64,000 nucleotides of DNA from Cohaesibacter gelatinilyticus (GCF_900215605.1 NZ_OBEL01000001.1:372001-436000), one strand, 5' to 3'. Numbered from the stretch's first letter, positions 25,178 through 34,132 are shown. Notes: generated by a model not told the origin, from the letters alone. Program-made: numbers and translations.

Positions 25178-26635
25178 TCATTGGGCCAGAATTACAAAGT
25201 CGATACGGCGGTTTTTGGCTTTGCCTTCGTCCGTACCATTGTCTGCAACGGGTTTGCTTTCGCCAAAACCTTTGGCGGAAAGGCGAGAGGCATCCAAACC
25301 GGCCTTTTCCAGATAACCCTGAACCGCTTGCGCGCGTTTCTCAGATAAGGCCTGATTAAAGGCATCATCGCCATCGCTATCAGTATGGCCTTCGATCTGA
25401 ATAGCGGCCTCCTGACAACGATGAGCGGTATAGATGAGGCTATCCAGCAGACCAAAACTATCGGAAGAAATGCTGGCCTTGCCACTATCAAAATAGATGG
25501 AGTTCTGAGACAGAGCACCTTTCAGTTGTGCCTGACATTCCTCGGATCCCAAGGCTTCTCCTGGGGTGATCACCGCCAGGTTGGCGTCGGTGGCCACGCC
25601 TTCTGGCAGAGCAGAAGACAGAAATTTGGAGACTTGCGCCATCGCGCCTTCATAGAAGGCACCACCATTGAGTTTCAGACCACCATCCAGCAGTTCCGCT
25701 TTGCCTTCACCGAGGCGAGAGACAGCTTGTAACGCGGCATTCGCTGCCTTGGAGAAGCTTTTAACAGACAGGCCAGAAATGTCTGCGCCTTCCTTGATTT
25801 GCAAGTTTTCCTTCACATTGCCAAAGCCAAATTTACGGCGGGCAAGGGAGAGCAAATCTTCTTTCAGCTTTGCACTTGGGACAGAACCTTTCAAATCCAC
25901 GCCATTTTCCGAGCGGGTGATGATCAAGCCATCAATGGCATTATTTGTCTGATCTGAAGTAATAGATATTGGCGCCTTGGGTTTGTTGATCTGCAAATCC
26001 AGCTCGATTGCGCCAATATCGTTGGAAGCGATCAGTCCCTGTAATTTGTCATAAAGGGCAACATGCTCTTCATTGCCGTCTTCCAGAGCCGCTGCAATGG
26101 TCAGCTTGTTATCTTCCAGCATCGCTTTGCCTGCAGGCAAAGCACTGAGGAGGGCAGCAGAAAGACCAATGGCTTCATCCAGATTTTCCGGCTCACCTCT
26201 TGCGGCTTTCACGCTGCTGGAAACTTCGCTCAAACTTGTTGCATCCTGAAGGAATTGATCAGTCTTTTTGCTCAGTTCATAGGGAAGATAGCCGTTCATG
26301 GTCAGAGCATCGCCTTTGCGCTCCAAATTCCATGTAAACGGCTTTTGTTCGACCAGCAGGGTCGTTTGATCATCAACGACCCGAACACCCCATTCATTGT
26401 CGATAAGTTCAATGGCTGTATCAGCAGCCCCTTCCCGTGGGCTGACACCTCGCAAGACGCCATCGCGACCTTTGAATTCGATGGCTGCCCAATCCATCCC
26501 TGCTGTGTCCAACAACTGTTTGGAGCGGGTGGTTAAATCACGCTCAATCTTGCCGGTTTCACTATAGAGGCTCACACCACTTACGGCCCCGATAGCAACC
26601 AGACCGGGGATCACCCAGCGTTTCATGGCTGACAT
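25178..26635 (-). CDS. OmpA/Pal-domain cell-envelope protein
   Basis: The 485-residue protein has an N-terminal membrane anchor or signal (RWVIPGLVAIGAVSGVSLYS), a long region with two repeats that look like BON-type folds (for example NEWGVRVVDDQTTLL and LKGSVPSAKLKEDLLSLARR), and a C-terminal OmpA peptidoglycan-binding domain: IYFDSGKASISSDS, IEGHTDSDGDDAFNQALSEK, RLSAKGFGESKPVADN and RRIDFVIL. Such proteins tether the envelope to peptidoglycan; the BON-OmpA arrangement resembles mycobacterial ArfA. The frame is open six codons further upstream; ATG 26635 has AAGGAA in front and gives the expected start. It heads an operon with the 36-residue membrane protein and the HhH protein. Confidence 0.88.
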   Translation of the reverse strand: MSAMKRWVIPGLVAIGAVSGVSLYSETGKIERDLTTRSKQLLDTAGMDWAAIEFKGRDGVLRGVSPREGAADTAIELIDNEWGVRVVDDQTTLLVEQKPFTWNLERKGDALTMNGYLPYELSKKTDQFLQDATSLSEVSSSVKAARGEPENLDEAIGLSAALLSALPAGKAMLEDNKLTIAAALEDGNEEHVALYDKLQGLIASNDIGAIELDLQINKPKAPISITSDQTNNAIDGLIITRSENGVDLKGSVPSAKLKEDLLSLARRKFGFGNVKENLQIKEGADISGLSVKSFSKAANAALQAVSRLGEGKAELLDGGLKLNGGAFYEGAMAQVSKFLSSALPEGVATDANLAVITPGEALGSEECQAQLKGALSQNSIYFDSGKASISSDSFGLLDSLIYTAHRCQEAAIQIEGHTDSDGDDAFNQALSEKRAQAVQGYLEKAGLDASRLSAKGFGESKPVADNGTDEGKAKNRRIDFVILAQ

Positions 26636-26730
26636 GAAAGAGTTCCTTCTCACTTTCCATCAGGTTCGCAGCGACAACAGAACTCAAAGTGCGCGCGAAC
26701 CAATGTCTGTTTGCGTCCTCAAAACGATCT

Positions 26731-26781
26731 TAGAGCATATTCCCGAAAAGTGTACGCGGTTTTCGGACAAGAATATGCTTA
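26731..26781. repeat. dispersed palindromic repeat, copy 2
   Basis: AAGCATATTC-type arms (AGAGCATATTCCCGAAAA and TTTTCGG...GAATATGCTT) give a nested hairpin with a GTGTACGCGG centre. It lies in the gap between the OmpA-family gene and the divergent glycosylase gene. See the copies at 4831 and 53692. Confidence 0.68.
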
Positions 26782-26943
26782 AGACAAAATGCCCAAGTCT
26801 GCTCTTTTAACAAATCCATCTCGAACTGAAGATGAACGAAAAACAATTTGTAGATGTTCAGATGGGATATTTTCCGCCATGATGGTGTCTGTTTCCATTA
26901 CTCTTGTCGTAACCCGCTTTATTCATTGCCAAAACAGGTTCTC

Positions 26944-28200
26944 ATGTCCCTTAATCAGAATAGCCTCAGCTTGAAACAGGCCCGTCGGATTGCCTTGTCT
27001 GCTCAGGGCTTTTTGCCTCAGACGGGGGGTATCAAGCGTCACTCTCTGCGGCGCCACTCAGACAAGCATTTCGATCAGCTTATGGAACGAATCGCCCCCT
27101 TGCAGCTGGATTCGGTCAATGTGTTGGATAGAGCTCATTATCTCACGCTTTTTGCACGCCTTGGGGCGTATGACAAACAAAAGGTTGATAAGGTTTTCCA
27201 TACTCCGAAACATAATCCCAGACGCTATTTCGAATATTGGGGGCATGAAGCATCCTTGATGCCAGTGGAGCTCTATCCCGCCTTTCAATGGCGAATGGAA
27301 CGCGCTCGCAGAGGAGAGGGTGTATGGCGCAGCCTCAGTCGGTTTGCCCGAGAAAAACATGAGATGATTGAGACGGTCTTTTCCCTTATTGCGAAAGAGG
27401 GACCTCTTTCCTCGTCACAGGTGCGGCAGATATTGGAGCCGGACAAACCTAAAAAGGCGGGAGATTGGTGGGGATGGAGCGGTACCAAGCTGGCGGTTGA
27501 ATATCTGTTCTGGTGCGGTCGAGTTGCATCTGCCGGACGTGAAAAATTCCAACGCTACTATGATGTCCCGGAGCGTGTCATTCCTACTGATATTCTCAAC
27601 ACACCTGCTCTGAATGAGCAGGAGGCCTGCGTTCGCTTGATGGAATTATCAGCCAAAGCCCATGGCGTGGGAACAGAAAAAGACTTCCGCGACTATTTTC
27701 GCTTGGATGCAAAGCAGTCGAAATTGGCGATGGAGGTTTTATTGGAAGAGGGCACCATAGAGCCTGTCGACGTCCAGGGATGGAAAGATCCGGCTTTTCT
27801 TTACAAAGAAGCAGTGCTGCCAAGCCGCGCCAATTGCCAAACATTATTGGCACCTTTTGACTCGCTCATCTGGTTCCGTGAACGAACCGAGCGTCTTTGG
27901 GGGTGTCACTACAGGATTGAGATCTATGTACCACAGCCCAAACGGGTCTACGGCTATTATGTGCTGCCCTATCTACAGGGTGATCAGATAACCGCGAGGC
28001 TCGATCTAAAGGCCAATCGGCAGGCAGGACGACTACAAATTCAGGCCAGTCATCTGGAGCCCGGAGCGAAGCGGGATAAGGTGCTTGCAGATCTGATACC
28101 GGAACTGCGTAAAATGGCTGAATGGCAGGGGTTACAAGATGTTGAAATCAATGGCCAAGGCTTCATTTCGTCGGATCATCTGGACCATGATTGGAGCTAA
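26944..28200 (+). CDS. AlkZ-like (YcaQ-type) DNA glycosylase, winged-helix protein
   Basis: The 418-residue protein is a member of the YcaQ/AlkZ-like family, built of tandem winged helices. The catalytic loop region reads LQLDSVNVLDRAHYLTLFAR at residues 53-72; its QLD triplet fits the Q-hydrophobic-D motif of the AZL subgroup, which unhooks interstrand crosslinks in E. coli YcaQ, as opposed to the QxQ motif of AlkZ proper. Other family stretches include FEYWGHEASLMP, WWGWSGTKLAVEYLFWCGRV and LLAPFDSLIWFRERTERLWG. The longer open frame from 26854 has no similarity; ATG 26944 is chosen because the family starts here. It is a single gene with a likely role in DNA crosslink repair. Confidence 0.9.
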   Translation: MSLNQNSLSLKQARRIALSAQGFLPQTGGIKRHSLRRHSDKHFDQLMERIAPLQLDSVNVLDRAHYLTLFARLGAYDKQKVDKVFHTPKHNPRRYFEYWGHEASLMPVELYPAFQWRMERARRGEGVWRSLSRFAREKHEMIETVFSLIAKEGPLSSSQVRQILEPDKPKKAGDWWGWSGTKLAVEYLFWCGRVASAGREKFQRYYDVPERVIPTDILNTPALNEQEACVRLMELSAKAHGVGTEKDFRDYFRLDAKQSKLAMEVLLEEGTIEPVDVQGWKDPAFLYKEAVLPSRANCQTLLAPFDSLIWFRERTERLWGCHYRIEIYVPQPKRVYGYYVLPYLQGDQITARLDLKANRQAGRLQIQASHLEPGAKRDKVLADLIPELRKMAEWQGLQDVEINGQGFISSDHLDHDWS

Positions 28201-28206
28201 GAGTCA

Positions 28207-28240
28207 CAATAGGAAGGCTGAAAGATCAGCCTTCCTATTG
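28207..28240 (+). terminator. hairpin after the AlkZ-like gene, weak T tract
   Basis: CAATAGGAAGGCTGA and TCAGCCTTCCTATTG form a perfect 15-bp stem with an AAGA loop, 7 bp after the stop codon. No run of T follows, so termination may be rho-assisted or the hairpin may protect the 3' end. Confidence 0.65.
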
Positions 28241-28311
28241 TATCCCACCACTTGAATTCTGGAAGTAGATGCCGGATCCGTCCCCTGATATCCGGCATCG
28301 GGCGTGAAACC

Positions 28312-28848
28312 CTAATTCACGAACAGATAATCATCTCCATCGGCACCGACATGGCAGGCGATACAGCCTGTGTCCGAGCCCTTGGCAATTTTGCCAGCCA
28401 AGGCCATGCCTTTGGGATTCTTGTCCAAGGTGCCATCTGGTAGATATTTCACCCAGAACCAATCCTGATTGTCGCTGTCAAACCCTGCCTCGCGGCGGAA
28501 CATAACGGTAATGGCTTTCAGATGCTTGGCACGATCAGCTTTGACTGCGCCCACTTCTACGCCTTCCGGGCCATAATTCCGTTTTACGACGACATCTCCA
28601 GTATGCCCATTTACAGTTGCTTTGGAAATGAGGGTCTCCAACACAAATCCGTGAGGTTCAATGCCTTCATAGGGAACAGTGTTGATTGCGCCCTTGCCAA
28701 TCAAGCGATCAGTTTCCAATACTTTCCAAAGGGCGCTGGCATAATCTTTGTCTTCATCATTGCCAAAAGGGGCCATCTGGCCAGAGGCAGTTCCAATAAA
28801 AAGAGCAAGCCCGATAGTGGCCAGGCCTGTGAATGTCAGTTTTTTCAT
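28312..28848 (-). CDS. cytochrome P460-like c-type haem protein
   Basis: A 178-residue exported protein: signal peptide (KKLTFTGLATIGLALFIGTASG), a beta-rich domain with GKGAINTVPYEGIEPHGFVL, TGDVVVKRNYGPEG and AITVMFRREAGFDSDNQDWF, and a C-terminal CIACH haem-binding motif at residues 162-166. This is the plan of the cytochrome P460 family, which in ammonia oxidisers oxidises hydroxylamine, but most heterotroph members have unknown substrates. It would be a periplasmic electron carrier or oxidase. The ATG has a strong AAGGAGAGG in front. No partner redox gene adjoins it. Confidence 0.85.
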   Translation of the reverse strand: MKKLTFTGLATIGLALFIGTASGQMAPFGNDEDKDYASALWKVLETDRLIGKGAINTVPYEGIEPHGFVLETLISKATVNGHTGDVVVKRNYGPEGVEVGAVKADRAKHLKAITVMFRREAGFDSDNQDWFWVKYLPDGTLDKNPKGMALAGKIAKGSDTGCIACHVGADGDDYLFVN

Positions 28849-29014
28849 GGTCCTCTCCTTGTGTTTGGCTCCGGTGATATTCGTTCCTTCTCTTGAATTT
28901 GGTCTTGCTTGGCTAAGTCAGATTGGTCGCAACCAAAGAATAAAAGATGCGCTATTCACGTCATACTCACATAGCGGTGAGAGTGATCACGTATGCGTGT
29001 GGTGAATATAGAGC

Positions 29015-29065
29015 TTGACATGATACCAAAGGGTATTATATGTAATGATACCAAATGGTATTATT
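29015..29065 (+). promoter_or_regulatory. arsR-type promoter with tandem operators
   Basis: A TTGACA at 29015-29020 is followed 17-18 nt later by TATGTA/ATATGT. Two 20-bp direct repeats, TGATACCAAAGGGTATTATA at 29021 and TGATACCAAATGGTATTATT at 29046, are 25 bp apart; each holds an ATACC-N4-GGTAT palindrome. One lies inside the promoter spacer and one around the transcription start, as expected for autorepression by the ArsR-type regulator that follows. Confidence 0.75.
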
Positions 29066-29084
29066 AAAACTGAGCGATGCCGAT

Positions 29085-29441
29085 ATGCCTATAAACCAAG
29101 CCAGCCAGACCCCTACCCAAAATGTATTTCGCGCGCTGGCAGATCCAACGCGACGGGAAATCCTGATGCATTTGAGCCAGCAGGATATGACCATTGGTCA
29201 GGTGGTGGAGAAATTCGATGTCACACGTGGTGCCATCAAAAAACACCTGACCATACTGGAAGAAGGAGCCCTGATAATGGTCGAGGTCAAAGGGCGCGAA
29301 CGTATCAATCGATTGCAGCCGCAGGGTATCAGAGCAGTTTCAGATTGGGTGAGCTATTTCAGCCAGTTCTGGGATGATCGCCTCAGCAGACTGCAAACTG
29401 CCGTGCAAGAGCATGAAAAGAAGAAGATGAAGTCGGACTGA
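29085..29441 (+). CDS. ArsR-family transcriptional regulator
   Basis: The 118-residue protein is a winged helix-turn-helix of the ArsR type close to SdpR/YczG members: VFRALADPTRREILMHLSQQ, DVTRGAIKKHLTILEEGALI and VEVKGRERINRLQPQGI. It lacks the cysteine metal site of classical ArsR, as do relatives paired with SRPBCC proteins. The frame is open from the ATG at 29055, but that codon lies inside the second operator repeat, so ATG 29085 is preferred. Tandem operators in its promoter suggest autorepression. The following SRPBCC gene (43 bp downstream) is a regular partner of this regulator class. Confidence 0.92.
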   Translation: MPINQASQTPTQNVFRALADPTRREILMHLSQQDMTIGQVVEKFDVTRGAIKKHLTILEEGALIMVEVKGRERINRLQPQGIRAVSDWVSYFSQFWDDRLSRLQTAVQEHEKKKMKSD

Positions 29442-29483
29442 AAATCAAACATTTATCCAATGGATCGGGAGGAGACCTGTCTC

Positions 29484-29948
29484 ATGAGCATCCACACAAT
29501 AACCAAAACCCTTTTCTTTGAAGCAAGCCCGCAAACGGTCTGGGCTTTTCTGACTGAAAAAGACAAGATCAGCCAATGGTTCATGCCAGCAGATGTCGAT
29601 ATGACGGTGGGGCAAGATTATCATCTGACCTCAAAAAATGATGACGGCACCGAAGAATGTGGCTGTTGGGGGAAAGTATTGAGCGCGGATCCTTATACCA
29701 GATTGGTGCAGACCTTCGCTGTGAAGCCCTTCAGGGAAGGGGCCTTTTCGACCCTTGTCTGGACCTTGGAAGAGCTGGATGGTGGAACCAAACTGACTTT
29801 GCAGCATGAAGGCGTGGTGGAAGCCATGGAAGGCGCATCCTTGCCTATCTTCATGTCTTTGGACAAAGGCTGGGATGGCTTTTTCGTCAATATACGCGGT
29901 ATTCTCAATGCAAGTGCAGAGGAAGAACAAAAACGCGACGTTGCATAA
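29484..29948 (+). CDS. SRPBCC/AHSA1-domain protein paired with ArsR
   Basis: The 154-residue protein shows the AHSA1 (activator of Hsp90 ATPase homologue 1-like) pattern: TITKTLFFEASPQTVWAFLT, DKISQWFMPADVDMTVGQDY, then strands with GCWGKVLSADPYTRLVQTFA and FSTLVWTLEELDGGTKLTL and a long C-terminal helix (SLDKGWDGFFVNIRGILNA). It binds an unknown hydrophobic ligand. The ATG has GGGAGGAG about eight nt upstream. Pairing with an ArsR-type repressor suggests ligand-controlled expression, perhaps with the SRPBCC protein as a sensor or detoxification factor; this is inference from genomic context in other bacteria. Confidence 0.85.
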   Translation: MSIHTITKTLFFEASPQTVWAFLTEKDKISQWFMPADVDMTVGQDYHLTSKNDDGTEECGCWGKVLSADPYTRLVQTFAVKPFREGAFSTLVWTLEELDGGTKLTLQHEGVVEAMEGASLPIFMSLDKGWDGFFVNIRGILNASAEEEQKRDVA

Positions 29949-29974
29949 TCTTTGCTCAAGATCACAAGGCGAAG

Positions 29975-30012
29975 AACCCGAGAAGCTGGTTGTTTCTCGG
30001 GTTTATCGTTTT
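29975..30012. terminator. bidirectional terminator between SRPBCC and dnaJ-like genes
   Basis: AACCCGAGAA and TTCTCGGGTT form a 10-bp stem with a 9-nt loop, followed by TATCGTTTT, between two convergent genes. Confidence 0.78.
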
Positions 30013-30988
30013 AACCAAATTCAGGTCCGCGAGGGCGATAGGCATTTGTGTCTTGCCAATCTTCCATCAAGGCGCGAAGGCCGGGATCTGAACCTTCTGG
30101 CAGAATAATCTTGGCTGTGACATAGAGATCCCCACGATTGCCATTCCGGTCGGGAAGTCCTTTGCCTTTCAGCCGCATGCTCTTGCCAGAACTCATGCCA
30201 GCCGGAACCTTGATTTCCACCTTGCCTTCCAAGGTTGGAATGCGGATCTTGGTGCCTAGAACAGCCTCATAAAGTGCCAGAGGCAGCTCCAGACGCAAAT
30301 TCTGCTCTTCTACCTTGAAGATCTTGTGCGGCAGGATCTCGATTGTAACCAGTGCATCACCTGCAGGGCCCATACGGCTTTCAAAGCCCTGACCTTTCAT
30401 ACGAATGGTCTGACCGGATTTGACGCCATTGGGAATTTTCATGTTCAGGCTTTTGCCTGTTGGCAAATGCACCCGGCGTTTCTCGTCGTTGACGAGGTCT
30501 TCCAAGGTGATATTCAGTTTGGCCTCGGCATCCTGACCTTTGGTCTGGCGTGCTTGACGTGGACCGGCCCCGCCGCCCATTCCACCAAAAGGACCGCCAC
30601 CGCCCATACCGGAGGAGCGACCACCACCCATATTGCCGAAAATCTCATTCAGGATATCTTCTGCAGCGCCTCCGGCAAAGCCACCTCCTGCACCGGCAGA
30701 CCCGAACGGGTTCCCGCCACCGCCGAAAGGATTTCCGCCTGCACCGCCAAAGCCTGCAAATTTGTCCTTTCCTTCTTCATCAATCTCGCCTCGGTCATAT
30801 CTGGCGCGCTTGTCCTTGTCGCCTATGATCTCATAAGCCTGATTGATTTGAGCAAATTTCTCTTGTGCGGCAGGGTCACCCTGATTCTGATCAGGGTGAT
30901 ATTTCATCGCCAGTTTGCGAAACGCACTTTTGATTTCGCGTTCATCGGCCCCTGTCGAGACACCAAGAACACTGTATGGATCTCTCAT
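30011..30988 (-). CDS. DnaJ-family co-chaperone without zinc finger (CbpA/DnaJ class II)
   Basis: The 325-residue protein starts with a J domain ([23 protein letters not shown] at residues 31-33), then a Gly/Phe-rich linker of about 90 residues ([18 protein letters not shown] and similar), and a two-part DnaJ C-terminal substrate-binding domain ([60 protein letters not shown]). The CxxCxGxG zinc-finger repeats are absent, so this is a class II J-protein like CbpA, which stimulates DnaK. The open frame extends to 31102, but the ATG at 30988 has GAGG eight nt upstream and gives the usual N-terminus. It is a single gene. Confidence 0.93.
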   Translation of the reverse strand: MRDPYSVLGVSTGADEREIKSAFRKLAMKYHPDQNQGDPAAQEKFAQINQAYEIIGDKDKRARYDRGEIDEEGKDKFAGFGGAGGNPFGGGGNPFGSAGAGGGFAGGAAEDILNEIFGNMGGGRSSGMGGGGPFGGMGGGAGPRQARQTKGQDAEAKLNITLEDLVNDEKRRVHLPTGKSLNMKIPNGVKSGQTIRMKGQGFESRMGPAGDALVTIEILPHKIFKVEEQNLRLELPLALYEAVLGTKIRIPTLEGKVEIKVPAGMSSGKSMRLKGKGLPDRNGNRGDLYVTAKIILPEGSDPGLRALMEDWQDTNAYRPRGPEFG

Positions 30989-31161
30989 AATCTTGTCCTC
31001 ACCCCTGTTTTCCGGTCTGAAAGCCCCGAAAAACAGTGTCAAATTGATCTGGTCAGCCACAAATACTGTTCTTTTGAAAAGCAACAGGCGATGCTGACGC
31101 AATGCTGTTATCTCTGATATAGAGAGAGTTGAAACAAATTTCCATAGCGGAGAGATGAGAT

Positions 31162-32211
31162 ATGAATATCGATCTATTGCGTCGGTTGTGCGAGATGCCG
31201 GGTGTGCCGGGGCGAGAGCATCGTGTGCGTGCCTTGATTGAAAGCGAAATCGAAGGCCTGTTTGACGAGACTTATACTGATCCTATGGGCTCGCTCATTT
31301 GCACGCGCTATCCGACCAAACCGCGCGAAGATGGGGATGCACCTCGCGTGCTTCTGCTCTGTCATATGGATGAAATCGGATTCCTCGCCAGTCACATCAC
31401 CAAAGATGGCTATATCCATATTGATCCGGTTGGTGGCTTTGATCCGCGCAATCTCTTCTCTCGCCGTGTATTGGTTTGCACCAAGGAAGGCGACTACAAG
31501 GGTGTAATGAACCCGGCTGGCAAGCCAATTCACACTCAAAGCCCTGAAGAACGTAAGAAGATTCCTGAGCCTACTGATTTCTTCATTGATATCGGCCTTG
31601 GTGAGGAAACCAAGGACAAGGTGAAGATCGGTGACTATATTGTCATGGATGAACCTTTGCTGGATATGGGTAACAAGATTGTCTCCAAGGCACTGGACAA
31701 CCGTATTGCTTGTTGGCTCGGCATTGAGGCTTTGCGTCAGCTGGTGCAATCTGGTGATGAACATGAGTGTGAAATTATCGTTGCTTTCACAGCTCAGGAA
31801 GAAGTTGGCCTGCGCGGTGCGCGTACAGCATCCTTCGGTGTTGCCCCCGATATCGCCTTTGGTATTGATGTGACACTTGCTTGCGATACGCCTGGCATTC
31901 CTGAAAAGGACGCTGTGACCCATCAGGGAAAAGGCTTTGGCCTTCATGTCAAGGACGGTTCTTACATTTCTGATATCGATCTGATTGAAGAGCTGGAAGC
32001 TCTGGCCGAAGAGCGGGATATTCCAGCGCAGCGTACAATCCTTGCTCGTGGTGGTCAGGATGGGGCAGCAGGTCAGCAGGCGGGGTCAGGCGCGCGTGCT
32101 GCTGGTATCGTCGTCGGCACCCGCTATATCCACACTGTGACCGAGATGATTGAAAAAAGCGATCTGGAAGCTGCCCGCGATATCATTGCCGCATATCTCG
32201 GCACACATTAA
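31162..32211 (+). CDS. M42-family metallopeptidase (glutamyl aminopeptidase type)
   Basis: The 349-residue cytosolic di-zinc aminopeptidase shows the M42 ligands in order: [20 protein letters not shown] (His and Asp), [17 protein letters not shown] (bridging Asp), [18 protein letters not shown] (catalytic Glu and ligand Glu), [13 protein letters not shown] (Asp) and the C-terminal [19 protein letters not shown] (His). Family members form dodecameric tetrahedral shells that trim short peptides. It is often mis-annotated as endoglucanase M. The ATG is preceded by GGAGAGATGAG. It is a single gene with a hairpin after the stop. Confidence 0.95.
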   Translation: MNIDLLRRLCEMPGVPGREHRVRALIESEIEGLFDETYTDPMGSLICTRYPTKPREDGDAPRVLLLCHMDEIGFLASHITKDGYIHIDPVGGFDPRNLFSRRVLVCTKEGDYKGVMNPAGKPIHTQSPEERKKIPEPTDFFIDIGLGEETKDKVKIGDYIVMDEPLLDMGNKIVSKALDNRIACWLGIEALRQLVQSGDEHECEIIVAFTAQEEVGLRGARTASFGVAPDIAFGIDVTLACDTPGIPEKDAVTHQGKGFGLHVKDGSYISDIDLIEELEALAEERDIPAQRTILARGGQDGAAGQQAGSGARAAGIVVGTRYIHTVTEMIEKSDLEAARDIIAAYLGTH

Positions 32212-32238
32212 GAACTGCCTCAACGATCCTCACCTCTA

Positions 32239-32266
32239 CAAAGCCCGCAAGATTTTGTGGGCTTTG
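32239..32266 (+). terminator. hairpin after the M42 peptidase gene
   Basis: CAAAGCCCGCAA and TTGTGGGCTTTG form a 12-bp stem with one G-T pair and a GATT loop. No T tract follows, so it is a weak or rho-assisted terminator. Confidence 0.55.
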
Positions 32267-32428
32267 CTCTGCCGCAAGCTGATCAGCCCAGATGTCTATG
32301 TCTTCCGCTCCGCTCTTCTCAAGCAGTGATCGAACCTCACCTTTGATCATAAAGCCGTAGACGTGGCGCGTTCGATTGTTTCATCTGAAAGAGATGAGCA
32401 AACGGGACCAAGATAGAGGAATATTGTA

Positions 32429-32818
32429 ATGCATTTTCGCAATCCAGATACTGTTCATGCCCCACTTGCTTCATACACACATCAGATCGAGGTGCCACCA
32501 GACGCACGTTGGCTGGTTCTGTCGGGGCAGATTGGTCAGAAACCGGATGGTTCCGTCCCCACAGACCCGGCGGATCAGCTCCACGTTGCCCTTGAAAATG
32601 TTCGCTTGAACCTGCAAGCAGCCAATATGGACATTGGAGACCTTGTCAAACTGACCTTCTATCTGGTTGGCGAAATGGATTCCGGAAAACGACGCGATAT
32701 CATTCATACTCACATGGATACGCATCGCCCCTGCATGACATTGCTCCATGTATCTGCGTTGGCTACGCCTGAATATCACGTAGAGATTGATGCTTTGGCG
32801 GCAGCGGTCAATTGTTGA
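32429..32818 (+). CDS. RidA/YjgF-family protein
   Basis: The 129-residue protein has the RidA fold: YTHQIEVPPDARWLVLSGQI and GSVPTDPADQLHVALENVRL, followed by MDIGDLVKLTFYLVGEMDSG and RPCMTLLHVSALATPEYHVE. RidA proteins hydrolyse reactive enamines and imines made by PLP enzymes. The conserved Arg of catalytically active RidA is in this protein represented in the HRPCMTLLHV segment, where RidA has R-(P/S)-A-R-x-x-(V/F), so part of the motif has changed and activity is uncertain. It is a single gene with GAGGAATA about 9 nt before the ATG. Confidence 0.85.
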   Translation: MHFRNPDTVHAPLASYTHQIEVPPDARWLVLSGQIGQKPDGSVPTDPADQLHVALENVRLNLQAANMDIGDLVKLTFYLVGEMDSGKRRDIIHTHMDTHRPCMTLLHVSALATPEYHVEIDALAAAVNC

Positions 32819-32976
32819 ATATCCCATCAAGGGGACGATCACTTTCAGGCAGCAGTGTGTAGTAGATCGCAGCCAACCTGCCACAACATCATTTTCTTCT
32901 GGCAAGTCTCCATTGAAATAAACTCGGATCTCTGAAGAAGGTTGGAGAAATTCGAGCACAATTTCGGACCCCAGGC

Positions 32977-33357
32977 ATGAAAGAAAGACCCCGCATGCTC
33001 TTTTACCTCACTATCATCTTCGGTTGCCAATTGGCGGGGGAAGGACTGGTAACAGTCTTCAAGCTCCCCATACCAGGGCCTGTCGTTGGCATGGCGCTTC
33101 TTTTCTGCGGCTTGATGATCAAAGGCGGGGTTCCCAAAGAGCTTGCAACGGTTGCTGACACTTTGCTCGCAAACCTGTCCTTGCTTTTCATTCCTGCTGG
33201 CGTTGGGGTCATGTTGCATTTCCGCCTGATTGAGGCGGAACTTGTTCCCATTACGATATCAGTAATAGGAAGTACACTTCTGACCATTGCTGTGACGGCG
33301 CTGGTTATGAGTTGGTTGGGTAAGTCCAAGCCTACCAGCGAAAAGGGAGAGATCTGA
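32977..33357 (+). CDS. LrgA/CidA-family holin-like protein
   Basis: The 126-residue protein has four hydrophobic helices and the CidA/LrgA signature: FYLTIIFGCQLAGEGLVTVF, KLPIPGPVVGMALLFCGLMI, LLANLSLLFIPAGVGVMLHF and TISVIGSTLLTIAVTALVM. LrgA/CidA proteins resemble phage holins and influence murein hydrolase activity and cell death; recent work also links them to metabolite (pyruvate/acetate or glycolate) transport with LrgB. Its stop overlaps the start of the LrgB gene by one base (TGATG), so the two subunits are translated together. A downstream ATG at 32995 would be an alternative start. Confidence 0.92.
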   Translation: MKERPRMLFYLTIIFGCQLAGEGLVTVFKLPIPGPVVGMALLFCGLMIKGGVPKELATVADTLLANLSLLFIPAGVGVMLHFRLIEAELVPITISVIGSTLLTIAVTALVMSWLGKSKPTSEKGEI

Positions 33358-34073
33358 TGCAGGATCTGCAATCCATTTGGGTTTATCTTTCTGCCAGCCC
33401 GTTGCTTCACTTGTTTCTGACGTTGGTTGCCTATCAGATAGGGCTCTATCTCTATCAGAAGGGTGGCATGATGCCATTGCTCAATCCGGTTATGATCGCG
33501 GTCATCCTTCTGGTCACTATTCTTTTGGTCACGGATACCAGCTATGAGACCTATTTCAACGGAGCCCAATTTGTCCATTTCCTTCTTGGGCCTGCTACGG
33601 TGGCTCTGGCCATTCCACTCTACCGACAGTTCGATAAGGTGAAACGATCTGCCGTTGCCATATTGATGAGCCTCCTTTGCGGCTCTATCACTGCGGCTGT
33701 TTCGGCTGTGGCGCTTGCGATCTGGTTGGGTGGAACCGAACAAGCTTTTCTTTCATTGGCACCTAAATCCGTGACAGCCCCAGTAGCTATGGGCATCACC
33801 AAAGAGCTTGGTGGCCTGCCGTCTCTTACTGCAGTGTTGGTCATGGCGACAGGTATAATCGGGGCCATGCTCGGACCCTATTTACTGAATATGCTGGGCA
33901 TCAAAAATTGGGCGGCACGAGGCTTTTCAATTGGCACAGCGAGCCACGGCATTGGCACAGCCCGTGCCATGCAAGTCAATGAGGAAGCGGGCGCCTTCTC
34001 CGGCCTCGCCATGGGGCTGAATGCACTGGCAACTTCAATCCTGCTACCATTGATCTGGTACTGGATTTTCTAA
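33357..34073 (+). CDS. LrgB/CidB-family membrane protein
   Basis: The 238-residue protein has about seven membrane segments and typical LrgB sequence: LFLTLVAYQIGLYLYQKGGM, LNPVMIAVILLVTILLVTDT, FLLGPATVALAIPLYRQFDK, LAPKSVTAPVAMGITKELGG, GFSIGTASHGIGTARAMQVN and a final LALAT-type helix (GLNALATSILLPLIWYWIF). LrgB works with LrgA as an inner-membrane complex, either antiholin-like or a carboxylate transporter such as plant PLGG1 (plastidic glycolate/glycerate). The start overlaps the LrgA stop. It ends 60 bp before the convergent dxs stop. Confidence 0.93.
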   Translation: MQDLQSIWVYLSASPLLHLFLTLVAYQIGLYLYQKGGMMPLLNPVMIAVILLVTILLVTDTSYETYFNGAQFVHFLLGPATVALAIPLYRQFDKVKRSAVAILMSLLCGSITAAVSAVALAIWLGGTEQAFLSLAPKSVTAPVAMGITKELGGLPSLTAVLVMATGIIGAMLGPYLLNMLGIKNWAARGFSIGTASHGIGTARAMQVNEEAGAFSGLAMGLNALATSILLPLIWYWIF

Positions 34074-34080
34074 AACAACA

Positions 34081-34103
34081 AAGGCCAGCGACTTGCTGGC
34101 CTT
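34081..34103. terminator. hairpin between convergent lrgB-like gene and dxs
   Basis: AAGGCCAGC and GCTGGCCTT form a perfect 9-bp stem with a GACTT loop. There is no strong T tract in either direction; likely a shared weak terminator. Confidence 0.6.
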
Positions 34104-34132
34104 CGATAATTACTTCAACAACAGCACCAGGA

